From positions 1 to 12,121 of the forward strand of contig CAJUMB010000079.1 in NCBI GenBank assembly GCA_910587105.1: a stretch of DNA of 12,121 bases, given 5' to 3'. Positions within the stretch are counted from its first letter, which is position 1. Each line of letters starts with the position of its first letter. Of this stretch, positions 1 to 6,615 are shown one piece after another. Position numbers and translations under genes: made by a program. The notes beneath the pieces were generated by a model. That model was not told the DNA's origin and did not search any database. It worked only from the letters and a program-made list of their open reading frames with translations. The DNA is from an uncultured Lachnospiraceae bacterium. GTDB lineage: Bacteria > Bacillota > Clostridia > Lachnospirales > Lachnospiraceae.

Positions 1-659
1 CAGCCCTGATCGGCCCCTCCGGGTGTGGAAAGTCTACTTTTCTTAAATCTTTAAATCGAATGAATGACCTTATCACTGGTGTAAGGATTACAGGAGAAGT
101 GTGTTACAGGAATCGCAATATTTTTGATGCAGATGTTGATGTCAATGAGCTCCGACGCAGTATTGGCATGGTTTTTCAAAAGCCGAATCCCTTTCCCATG
201 AGCATTTATGACAATATTGCCTATGGGCCCAGGACACATGGAATCAAAAACAAGGCAAAACTGGACGATATAGTAGAACATTCCCTGCGTGGGGCTGCAA
301 TATGGGAGGAAGTAAAAGACAGGCTGAAAAAATCGGCATTAGGATTGTCGGGAGGCCAGCAGCAGCGGCTCTGTATTGCCCGTGCATTAGCGGTAGAACC
401 GGATGTCCTTCTGATGGATGAGCCTACAAGCGCACTTGACCCGATTTCCACATCTAAAATAGAGGAACTTGCAATGGAACTTAAAGAAAAGTATACTATT
501 ATCATCGTAACGCACAATATGCAGCAGGCTGTGCGGATCTCCGATAATACGGCTTTCTTTCTTCTTGGTGATTTAATTGAATATGGAAATACGGAAAAAA
601 TGTTTGAGCAGCCAAAAGATAAACGGACAGAGGATTATATTACGGGGAGGTTTGGATAA
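1..659 (+). CDS. pstB: Phosphate ABC transporter ATP-binding protein PstB (5' end cut off)
   Basis: This is the ATPase subunit of the high-affinity phosphate importer PstSCAB, acting at the cytoplasmic face of the membrane. The reading frame is open from base 3 and gives 218 visible residues; PstB is usually about 250, so some 30 N-terminal residues lie outside the window. Visible in order are the Walker A loop GPSGCGKST at the very start, the Q-loop with the PstB-typical FQKPNPFPMSIYDNIAYGPR, the ABC signature LSGGQQQR, Walker B VLLMDEPTSALDP and the H-loop VTHNM. The PNPFPMSIYDN stretch separates PstB from general ABC ATPases. Its TAA stop overlaps the phoU start codon by one base (TAATG), which indicates one transcript and probably translational coupling. 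Identification is very secure; only the start is missing. Confidence 0.97.
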   Translation, partial: ALIGPSGCGKSTFLKSLNRMNDLITGVRITGEVCYRNRNIFDADVDVNELRRSIGMVFQKPNPFPMSIYDNIAYGPRTHGIKNKAKLDDIVEHSLRGAAIWEEVKDRLKKSALGLSGGQQQRLCIARALAVEPDVLLMDEPTSALDPISTSKIEELAMELKEKYTIIIVTHNMQQAVRISDNTAFFLLGDLIEYGNTEKMFEQPKDKRTEDYITGRFG

Positions 660-1312
660 TGAGAAGTCGTTTTGACGAGCAGCTTGCCACACTGAATAAG
701 GAGCTTACCCAAATGGGGGCGATGTGCGAGGAAACGATTGCCATTGCTTCAAAGGCATTGACTACAGGTGAAGTGAAACTGACAGATAAGGTTTTATCCC
801 TTGACGGGGAAATTAACCACATGGAACGTACAATCGAAACACTGTGCCTGAAACTTCTGTTACAGCAGCAGCCTGTGGCAAAGGATCTGCGGCAGATTTC
901 TGCAGCCCTTAAAATGATTACCGATATGGAGCGTATCGGAACACAGGCGGCGGATATTGCAGAAATTATCACATTTCTTGACGGAAGGACTGGCAGGGAG
1001 TGCGGACAGATCCGGTTTATGGCAGATGCGGCGAGCCAAATGGTTACAGAGAGCATAGATGCTTTTATAAAGCAGGACATTATATTGGCCGGTGCAGCAA
1101 TTGACCGTGATGATGTGGTTGACGATTTGTTTTTACAGGTCAAGTCATCGTTGATTAAGCTGATAGCAGAAAAACCCACAGATGGAGGATACGCACTGGA
1201 TTTACTGATGATCGCCAAATATTTTGAGCGTATTGGGGATCATGCAGTAAATATTGCCCAGTGGGTGGCCTTTTCTGTTACAGGAGAACATAAAAAAACA
1301 AGTGATTTTTAG
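659..1312 (+). CDS. phoU: Phosphate-specific transport accessory protein PhoU
   Basis: PhoU is a cytoplasmic helical protein that links the Pst transporter to the PhoR/PhoB-type two-component system, holding the phosphate-starvation response down when phosphate is plentiful. The 217-residue length is normal for the family. Two copies of the three-helix PhoU repeat can be seen, each with the metal-binding type motif: DMERIGTQAADIAE near residues 89-102 and YFERIGDHAVNIAQ near 188-201. The ATG overlaps the pstB stop by one base, and a GGGGAGG ribosome binding site at 644-650 sits eight bases upstream, which fixes the start. A two-component pair follows directly, so the gene is in the classic phosphate regulatory context. 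The antisense open frame across this gene is a shadow. Confidence 0.96.
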   Translation: MRSRFDEQLATLNKELTQMGAMCEETIAIASKALTTGEVKLTDKVLSLDGEINHMERTIETLCLKLLLQQQPVAKDLRQISAALKMITDMERIGTQAADIAEIITFLDGRTGRECGQIRFMADAASQMVTESIDAFIKQDIILAGAAIDRDDVVDDLFLQVKSSLIKLIAEKPTDGGYALDLLMIAKYFERIGDHAVNIAQWVAFSVTGEHKKTSDF

Positions 1313-1322
1313 GAGCAGATCT

Positions 1323-2000
1323 ATGAAAATATGGTGTGTAGAGGATGATGCGGGTATTCGGGATATTGAGGTATATACGCTTAATTCCACTGATTTTGAA
1401 GCAACGGGCTTTTCGGATGCCTGTGTCTTTCGTGACGCTTTATCCGTGAGCAGGCCGGATTTGATCATTCTTGATATTATGCTGCCCGGGGAGGATGGCG
1501 TGGAACTGCTGAAATTTTTAAAAGGAAATCCTGATACTTGCAAAATTCCTGTTATCATGGCGACAGCAAAGGGCATGGAATATGATAAAGTACAGAGCCT
1601 TGATCTGGGGGCAGACGATTATCTTGTAAAGCCTTTTGGGATGATGGAAATGGTTTCCCGTGTGAAGGCTGTACTTCGCCGGTGTAATCTCACAGAGGCA
1701 GATCACCTTTTGAAAGCAGGAAGCCTTGTGGTAAATTTAGATGAGCATACGGTTGCTATTGACAATGAAAGAATTCAGCTTACCTTAAAAGAATTTGAAC
1801 TTCTTCGGCTGTTTCTTTCCCGTCCAGGTATTGCATTTACCCGTGACCAGCTTTTTAGTGATATATGGGGTGCTGATTATGTCGGAGCAACAAGGACGGT
1901 TGATATGCACATCCGGACCTTGCGTGTAAAATTGGGAGATTACGGGAAAATGATTGAAACAGTGCGTGGAGTTGGTTACAGATTAGAGGTGCAGGTGTGA
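1323..2000 (+). CDS. phoB: OmpR-family response regulator of the phosphate two-component system (PhoB/PhoP type)
   Basis: This is a DNA-binding transcription factor activated by phosphorylation, 225 residues long. The N-terminal receiver domain (about 2-115) shows the acidic pocket E7-D8-D9, the phospho-acceptor D51 in LIILDIMLPGEDG, T81 and K103 in LVKPF. The C-terminal winged helix (about 128-223) shows the OmpR-type LTLKEFELLRLFLSRPG and the recognition region TRTVDMHIRTLRVKLG. An in-frame ATG at 1254 lies inside phoU and would add 23 residues with no receiver homology. The ATG at 1323 is chosen because AGGAG at 1311-1315 is seven bases upstream and MKIWCVEDD is the normal receiver start. 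Assignment to phosphate control rests on position after pstB-phoU and the coupled PhoR-like kinase; Gram-positive authors also call such proteins PhoP. Confidence 0.93.
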   Translation: MKIWCVEDDAGIRDIEVYTLNSTDFEATGFSDACVFRDALSVSRPDLIILDIMLPGEDGVELLKFLKGNPDTCKIPVIMATAKGMEYDKVQSLDLGADDYLVKPFGMMEMVSRVKAVLRRCNLTEADHLLKAGSLVVNLDEHTVAIDNERIQLTLKEFELLRLFLSRPGIAFTRDQLFSDIWGADYVGATRTVDMHIRTLRVKLGDYGKMIETVRGVGYRLEVQV

Positions 2001-3676
2001 CAAAGAAGATTTTTAAATCAATCATGGTTGTGGCAGGTGCTGTCCTGATTGCAAGCCTTGTCATCATCGTGGGGTGCCTTTACCGTTATTTCAGTGATGT
2101 TCAGGGGAGACAGTTAGAGGATGAGCTGTCTTTAGCTGTCGCAGCCGTTGAAAAGGAGGGGCGGAACTATCTGGAGGAATTACAGTCAAATCAATACCGT
2201 CTGACATGGGTCGCTGAAAATGGGGAAGTCCTGTATGATACACAGTTTGATGAGGAAAGTATGGAGAACCATGCGGACAGGGAAGAGATACAGGAAGCTC
2301 TGCGAGACAAAGAGGGAAAGAGTTCACGTTATTCCACAACGTTTTTGGAAAAAACAATTTACTGCGCAAGACGGCTGAATGATGGCTCGGTATTAAGGAT
2401 TTCTGTCAGCAGCGTTACGATATGGGTGCTTGTTTTGGGGATGATACAGCCGATTCTGATTGTGGTTGTTGTAACTCTCATTTTATCGGGAGTATTAGCA
2501 AGCCATATTTCTAAACATATCATGGAGCCGCTAAACAGCCTTGATTTAGAAAAGCCGTTGGAAAACAATACTTATGAAGAATTAGCCCCCCTGCTGGACC
2601 GTATCAATAAGCAGCACAGGCAGATTGATATGCAGTTGTCGGAGCTTCAAAGGAAAAATGATGAATTTACACAGATTACGCACGGCATGACGGAAGGGCT
2701 CGTCCTTTTGAATGAGAAAAACAGAATTCTAAACATCAATCCTGCCGCGCTGAATCTGTTTCATACAGGACATTCCTGTAAAGGAAAAGATTTTCTGACA
2801 GTGGAGCGGAACTATGAGGTAAGCCGTGCAATACAAGACGCATTTTCGAGTGGACACAGCGAAATCCGCATGGAACGTGAGGGAAAAGAATACCAGCTCC
2901 ATATCAACCGGATTGAATCAAACGGTTCCGTAATCGGGGCGGTGGTACTTGCTTTTGACATAACGGAAGCAGCTTTTGCAGAGAGAAACAGGCGGGAATT
3001 TACTGCCAATGTATCCCATGAGCTGAAAACGCCGCTGCAATCCATAATGGGGAGTGCGGAGCTGATGGAAAACGGTCTTGTGAAACCGGAGGATATGACA
3101 CGTTTTGTAGGGCATATCCGCACAGAGGCAGGAAGGCTTGTAACACTGATAGATGATATTATCCGTTTATCCCAACTGGACGAGAGGTGTGATATGCCTT
3201 TTGAAAATATTGATTTATATGAAACTGCATCTGATGTGATAGCAGGACTGGCGGATATAGCGGCGGCAAAAGATATTGAAGTGATCTTAACAGGGGGAAC
3301 AGTCAGTGTAAAAAGTGTCCGTCGGCTTTTGACAGAAATTATATTTAACCTCTGCGATAATGCTATCAAATATAATAAAAACGGCGGTACAGTAGAGGTA
3401 TCCATAGGCAGGCAGGAAGGTGATGCCGTGATTGCGGTGAAGGATTCGGGGATTGGCATACCGCCGGAACATCAGGCAAGGATATTTGAGCGGTTTTACC
3501 GGGTAGACAAGAGCCGTTCCAGGGAATCCGGCGGAACGGGTTTAGGGCTTTCCATTGTGAAACACGCCGTACAATATTTGAATGGAAAAATTGACCTGCA
3601 GAGCAGCCCCGGACAAGGAACGATTATACAGATTTCTTTTCAGGAAGATAAAAATGATGTGGTGCGGACTTCCTAA
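1997..3676 (+). CDS. phoR: Membrane sensor histidine kinase, PhoR type
   Basis: This sensor kinase should phosphorylate the regulator encoded just upstream. Start codon GTG overlaps the regulator stop (GTGA, four bases), a sign of translational coupling. The 559 residues show a membrane helix (about 9-29), an extracytoplasmic sensing segment (about 31-138), a second membrane helix (about 143-168), a linker where a HAMP-like segment would sit, and a PAS-like domain (about 223-325, GMTEGLVLLNEKNRILNINP). The HisKA dimerisation domain follows, with phospho-acceptor H341 in NVSHELKTPL. The ATPase domain has N-box NLCDNAIKYN (451-460), G1 DSGIGIP (483-489), the F-box-like FERFYRVDKSRS and G2 GTGLGL (513-518). 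Length and layout match Firmicutes PhoR. The phosphate role is inferred from the operon; the domain calls are direct. Confidence 0.92.
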   Translation: MTKKIFKSIMVVAGAVLIASLVIIVGCLYRYFSDVQGRQLEDELSLAVAAVEKEGRNYLEELQSNQYRLTWVAENGEVLYDTQFDEESMENHADREEIQEALRDKEGKSSRYSTTFLEKTIYCARRLNDGSVLRISVSSVTIWVLVLGMIQPILIVVVVTLILSGVLASHISKHIMEPLNSLDLEKPLENNTYEELAPLLDRINKQHRQIDMQLSELQRKNDEFTQITHGMTEGLVLLNEKNRILNINPAALNLFHTGHSCKGKDFLTVERNYEVSRAIQDAFSSGHSEIRMEREGKEYQLHINRIESNGSVIGAVVLAFDITEAAFAERNRREFTANVSHELKTPLQSIMGSAELMENGLVKPEDMTRFVGHIRTEAGRLVTLIDDIIRLSQLDERCDMPFENIDLYETASDVIAGLADIAAAKDIEVILTGGTVSVKSVRRLLTEIIFNLCDNAIKYNKNGGTVEVSIGRQEGDAVIAVKDSGIGIPPEHQARIFERFYRVDKSRSRESGGTGLGLSIVKHAVQYLNGKIDLQSSPGQGTIIQISFQEDKNDVVRTS

Positions 3677-3921
3677 AAAATCTTCATTTTACATAAATTA
3701 TACAAAAACACCGGCCTCAGACAATATAATACCCCCAATGATCCTTATAGGTGTTAGAGTACTTCCAATCATACTAAACAACAGAAAATCAGATGCGGAA
3801 AAGCAGGGAATTCTTGTCTGTTCCCCCGATTGCACAGGTCAAAAAGCCTTGACGCAGCCCGCTTGCGCCTGTGTCTTTTGACCTGCACGCTTGAGGAAAT
3901 ATTCTGCACAATATGTTTATG
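3677..3921. other. Intergenic gap between convergent phoR and the URO-D-A gene
   Basis: This 245-nt stretch is AT-rich near phoR. It contains one clear hairpin (3835-3885, listed separately) and no coding potential that I trust. Short open frames entering it on the + strand have no ribosome binding site and no recognisable protein. Confidence 0.6.
3835..3885. terminator. Probable shared terminator hairpin between convergent genes
   Basis: A perfect 10-bp inverted repeat (CAGGTCAAAA at 3835-3844, TTTTGACCTG at 3876-3885) encloses a second stem, GACGCAG at 3851-3857 with CTGTGTC at 3869-3875 (one G-U pair). On the + strand the inner stem is followed directly by TTTT; on the - strand it is followed by AAGGC and five Ts. 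It lies about 160 nt after phoR and 36 nt after the URO-D-A stop, so it can serve both transcripts. The U-tracts are short, hence moderate confidence. Confidence 0.55.
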
Positions 3922-5226
3922 TTATCTGGTCTCTGCAATCCATTTGCGCACATCTTTCACCCATGCCCCGAACCGCATAGGATCATTCTGGCAGGTATGG
4001 GTATCTTTCAGGATAATCTCCGCGCAGTTGTTCTTGGTGTGATTCAGCATATTTTTCACGTAATTTTCCATAAATTCTGTCTTGTCCGGCAGATAATTGC
4101 TCAGATACAGGGAAGGATTGGGCTTCCAGGAATACACGGCTTTCTGTTGGATGCCAGCGGAGCATTTCTCCACATCCGCCCAGGGTGAGACAGAGATGCG
4201 GCGCATGGCGTCAAAACGGAAGATATAGTCTAACTTGTTATCAGCAGGCTCGCAACATCCATAGGCGGTGAGGCCGAAGCGGTCAGCCACCTTCTTTTCA
4301 TGTTTCATGACGAACTCCCAGTGCTGCTCTGGTCCCACCATGGTGAATTCCTGGGATTCAGTGAAGCCGAAGAAGTCTTTCAGGTCTGTGCACACACTGT
4401 CGTCTCCGGGAAGCTCATGGGTAAAAGTCTGTCCCCCGGAACCGCTGTAAGCCTGATTTCCGTTCACTGTGAGAAGCCCCTGCTCCAGATACTGGTCAAG
4501 GAGTCCGTGATAGCCTTCTTCTATCATGTCCATGGCTTCGTGGAGCATTTCCGGCTCTTCATAGATATCGTACATCACCTGCTCCAGGCCCCGGAAATCT
4601 GAGTAAGTCTCCATCATGGCGATGTAAAGGTATTTCAGCCCCATCAGGCGCACGTCCAGAATATCTCCCAGTATATCTTGGTGAAGCTTTAACTTTTCCA
4701 TGGTCTCTTTTTCATGGTAAATTACTTCCGGGGTTTTCAGCCGGGACAGCTGATGGGGTTCTTCGATGACAGGCTCAAAGTGCTTGGCACCTGCGTCGAA
4801 ATGAAAATCTTTCTTCCAGGCCAGGGGCACGTCCCCCAGACAGTGGTCCCGGCAGCTGGCATTTCCCAGGGCAGAGTTTTTGTGGTTGGGATTTTCTTTG
4901 TCCCATCCGGTATCTGTGATGATTTTCCGCACTTCCCAGATATCTGTCACAGGCACATCGTCGTCCAGCACATTGGCCCGGAACAGTTTTGCCCGCAGCA
5001 ACCACTCTATTTCCCTGGCTTCCTCACATTCACAATGGAGGGACTCTGGTGTGATAATCTCCCGCCATGCCATTTCCGGAAATACGGCCACCACCGGATG
5101 AGTGGTTTTCAGGTCATTGTGTGCATACCATAATTCTTCCCGCTGTTTCATTTCCGGCCGTTGGGAGGCGTCTTTTACCTGTTTTGCCAGTTCCCGGATG
5201 ATTTCTTTTTCTTTTTGTGTGATCAT
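3922..5226 (-). CDS. Uroporphyrinogen decarboxylase superfamily protein (URO-D-A), methyltransferase-like
   Basis: A 434-residue soluble protein that I place in the URO-D/methylcobamide methyltransferase superfamily, with the function unknown. There is no signal peptide or membrane helix. Visible conserved segments are ELWYAHND (31-38), VLDDD (86-90), KKVADRFGL followed by YGCCEP (about 311-327), RISVSPW (343-349) and WKPNPS (367-372). All have counterparts in the second paralogue at 10260-11489. The arginine-rich N-terminal signature of the haem enzyme HemE is absent, so a haem role is unlikely. Known relatives such as MtaA, MtbA and CmuA move methyl groups to or from a corrinoid using a zinc-bound thiolate; the adjacent cysteines C324-C325 could be such a site (inference). 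The start ATG has AAGGAG (complement of 5235-5240) eight bases upstream. It is transcribed divergently from the AraC gene, which probably controls it. Confidence 0.8.
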   Translation of the reverse strand: MITQKEKEIIRELAKQVKDASQRPEMKQREELWYAHNDLKTTHPVVAVFPEMAWREIITPESLHCECEEAREIEWLLRAKLFRANVLDDDVPVTDIWEVRKIITDTGWDKENPNHKNSALGNASCRDHCLGDVPLAWKKDFHFDAGAKHFEPVIEEPHQLSRLKTPEVIYHEKETMEKLKLHQDILGDILDVRLMGLKYLYIAMMETYSDFRGLEQVMYDIYEEPEMLHEAMDMIEEGYHGLLDQYLEQGLLTVNGNQAYSGSGGQTFTHELPGDDSVCTDLKDFFGFTESQEFTMVGPEQHWEFVMKHEKKVADRFGLTAYGCCEPADNKLDYIFRFDAMRRISVSPWADVEKCSAGIQQKAVYSWKPNPSLYLSNYLPDKTEFMENYVKNMLNHTKNNCAEIILKDTHTCQNDPMRFGAWVKDVRKWIAETR

Positions 5227-5329
5227 AAAAATTTCTCCTTTTTATACATGACGTTCTACTTGCATATGTGTGTGGTTTTCGTCTATAATACAAAAACATA
5301 CTCCATTCACATTGTGAGCCAGACAGCTG

Positions 5330-5354
5330 TTCACAGCCAGCATCCATCTGTGAA
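5330..5354. repeat. Inverted repeat, 7-bp arms, 11-bp spacer
   Basis: TTCACAG (5330-5336) faces CTGTGAA (5348-5354) with an 11-bp spacer. It sits about 104 bp upstream of the URO-D-A start and could be an operator half-site pair. On its own the match is short and could be chance. Confidence 0.4.
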
Positions 5355-5386
5355 GTTCGTAAAACGCGCTGATGACTGTACAGAGG

Positions 5387-5415
5387 AGTTACTGTTCACG
5401 GTATAGCCAGTAACT
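5387..5415. repeat. Inverted repeat, 8-bp arms, 13-bp spacer
   Basis: AGTTACTG (5387-5394) and CAGTAACT (5408-5415) are perfect inverted arms separated by 13 bp. It lies in the middle of the divergent region and may be an operator, with no further support. Confidence 0.4.
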
Positions 5416-5422
5416 GATCTTG

Positions 5423-5457
5423 TCTTATCATACAGAAAAACAGTGTGTGTGATAAGA
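5423..5457. repeat. Inverted repeat, 12-bp arms, 11-bp spacer
   Basis: TCTTATCATACA (5423-5434) pairs with TGTGTGATAAGA (5446-5457), 11 of 12 positions complementary and the twelfth a G-U. The spacer is 11 bp, as in the larger repeat downstream. It has no T-tract after it, so a terminator is unlikely; an operator or a leader-RNA hairpin fits better. Confidence 0.55.
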
Positions 5458-5493
5458 GCTTTGTTTGCTGCTTCATATACAAATTGTGCTGTT

Positions 5494-5542
5494 AGGAACT
5501 GCATGTAAATAACCTGTCACAGATTATTTACATACAGTTCCT
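5494..5542. repeat. Long inverted repeat just upstream of the AraC ribosome binding site
   Basis: The arms 5494-5512 and 5524-5542 are 19 bp long with one mismatch (C5502 against A5534 on the same strand, a C/T difference between arms). The core is GGAACTG then ATGTAAATAA on the left. Within the 11-bp spacer CTG (5514-5516) and CAG (5520-5522) can pair again, giving an almost continuous hairpin. It ends four bases before the GGAGG ribosome binding site of the AraC gene (5547-5551). There is no U-tract, so it is not an intrinsic terminator. It may be an operator for the regulator or an mRNA structure affecting its translation. Confidence 0.75.
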
Positions 5543-5558
5543 TAATGGAGGAAGGGTT

Positions 5559-6425
5559 ATGTCAATTAGAGAACTGCACACAAAGGCTGTGATAAAAAAT
5601 GAACCGGGTATTATCAGTAAAAAGGGCGGCGGATTCCACATGCCGGCTTCTTTTGCCGAAAAACATCTTTTTTATGTTGTATGGGGAGATGAATATGTCT
5701 GTAGTGAAAATTACTTTGTAGAAAGGGAATATCTGGATTCTCTGGGCCTGTACCAGATTGTATCTGGAGATATGAGAGTTCAGTACAGGAACAGAGCTTT
5801 TACTGCCCGGTCCGGGGATGTTATCTTTCTCGACCTTCGTTATCCCCATTATTATAAGGCGGAAAAACAAATGCAGATCCGCCAGTATCTGATCGGGGGA
5901 AATGTTTCCCAGGCTTATTATGATATGCTCTATGATCTGCACGGGTGTCATTATCCGGATAAAGGCAAGACGTCTGTTTTGTTCAGTCTGCTTCAAAATG
6001 AGCTGTGTGAAAGCGTTCCTGATGACCATAAGATTTCTGCGCTGCTTCATCAGATTCTCAGTGTCCTTGTGATTCAGGAACGTCCGGCTTTGAGTCCGGC
6101 AATTAAAGAAGCGCAGGAATATATTGGAAGCCATTTTCAGGAACCGATTCAGGTGGAGGCTATTGCAGAATCTGTCGCCTTGAGCAGATATCATTTTTCG
6201 CGGACTTTTAAGAAAGAAACTGGCTTCACACCCCATGAATATCTGCAGGATGTGCGGCTGCGCTATTCTAAGCAGCTTCTGACAGAGACGGAACTGCCAG
6301 TGGAGGAAGTGGCCTATCGATGTGGGTTTTCCAGCGCCACACATTTTATCCGCGTTTTCAAAAAGCGCACAATGATCACGCCGGCAGCGTTTCGGAAATA
6401 TTTTGACCCCATTGGGTTTCGGTAG
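5559..6425 (+). CDS. AraC-family transcriptional regulator with N-terminal cupin-type sensor
   Basis: A 288-residue DNA-binding regulator. The N-terminal half (about 30-130) has the beta-strand pattern of an AraC cupin ligand-binding domain, with YQIVSGDMRVQYR and the GDVIFLDLRYPHYY turn. The C-terminal domain (about 182-286) has two helix-turn-helix units, ESVALSRYHFSRTFKKETG (about 204-222) and VAYRCGFSSATHFIRVFKK (251-269), and the family ending TPAAFRKYFDP. GGAGG at 5547-5551, seven bases from the ATG, supports the start. It is divergent from URO-D-A and lies directly before the ABC transporter genes, so it most likely senses the imported compound and activates both sides of the locus. 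A terminator right after it separates its transcript from the transporter. The ligand cannot be named from sequence. Confidence 0.93.
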   Translation: MSIRELHTKAVIKNEPGIISKKGGGFHMPASFAEKHLFYVVWGDEYVCSENYFVEREYLDSLGLYQIVSGDMRVQYRNRAFTARSGDVIFLDLRYPHYYKAEKQMQIRQYLIGGNVSQAYYDMLYDLHGCHYPDKGKTSVLFSLLQNELCESVPDDHKISALLHQILSVLVIQERPALSPAIKEAQEYIGSHFQEPIQVEAIAESVALSRYHFSRTFKKETGFTPHEYLQDVRLRYSKQLLTETELPVEEVAYRCGFSSATHFIRVFKKRTMITPAAFRKYFDPIGFR

Positions 6426-6442
6426 AAAGAAATAAAAAATAC

Positions 6443-6468
6443 AGAGGTGCTTCGGCATCTCTTTTTTT
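6443..6468 (+). terminator. Intrinsic terminator after the AraC gene
   Basis: An 8-bp stem AGAGGTGC / GCATCTCT (one G-U pair) closes a TTCG tetraloop at 6451-6454 and runs into seven Ts at 6462-6468. It is 18 nt past the AraC stop and is a textbook intrinsic terminator, so the transporter genes need their own promoter. Confidence 0.92.
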
Positions 6469-6615
6469 CTTTCTTACATAAAACAGCACGGGGCAAAAAA
6501 TTTTACAAGAGCACAAAATGTATATCGGTAAGCATACAGGGATGATGTATTTCCCAAGGAGATCGTATATTCTGGTTACAACAAAAAACATTCAGAAAAA
6601 TTGGGAGGTATTACA
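6469..6615 (+). promoter_or_regulatory. Leader region before the transporter operon; promoter not resolved
   Basis: This 147-nt region follows a strong terminator and precedes three co-directional transporter genes, so a promoter is expected here. TATATT at 6566-6571 is a possible -10 but lacks a convincing -35, which would suit activation by the AraC protein. The word CATACAG (6533-6539) also occurs in two inverted repeats of the AraC promoter region. GGGAGG at 6603-6608 is the ribosome binding site for the next gene. Confidence 0.4.

Larger units (their letters stand above)
5227..5558. promoter_or_regulatory. Divergent regulatory region between URO-D-A and the AraC gene
   Basis: This 332-nt region has no gene but must carry two divergent promoters. 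It is unusually rich in dyad symmetry: TCACA-T-TGTGA (5307-5317) and four larger inverted repeats listed separately. A direct repeat CTGTTCAC occurs at 5327-5334 and 5392-5399, each followed shortly by GCCAG. On the - strand TATTATAG (complement of about 5282-5289) is a candidate -10 for URO-D-A without a good -35, as expected of an activator-dependent promoter. On the + strand TTGTGC (5484-5489), 16 nt, TAAATA (5506-5511) is a candidate AraC-gene promoter overlapping the largest repeat, which would suit autoregulation. These promoter calls are weak. Confidence 0.55.

Noticed and set aside
2812..3459. 215-residue - strand open frame inside phoR
   Set aside because: It is a shadow of the kinase HisKA/ATPase coding sequence, with Ser/Ile-rich composition typical of antisense frames.
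3582..3881. 99-residue + strand frame overlapping the phoR end and the intergenic hairpin
   Set aside because: It is out of frame with phoR, has no ribosome binding site and encodes no recognisable protein.
5562..6458. 298-residue open frame on the - strand opposite the AraC gene
   Set aside because: It mirrors a clear AraC coding frame, lacks a ribosome binding site, crosses the AraC terminator hairpin and shows no recognisable domain.
6519..6534. Catabolite-repression (cre) site TGTATATCGGTAAGCA before the binding-protein gene
   Set aside because: The TG, CG and CA landmarks are present but each spacing is one base too long for the usual 14-bp cre core, and the symmetry is poor.
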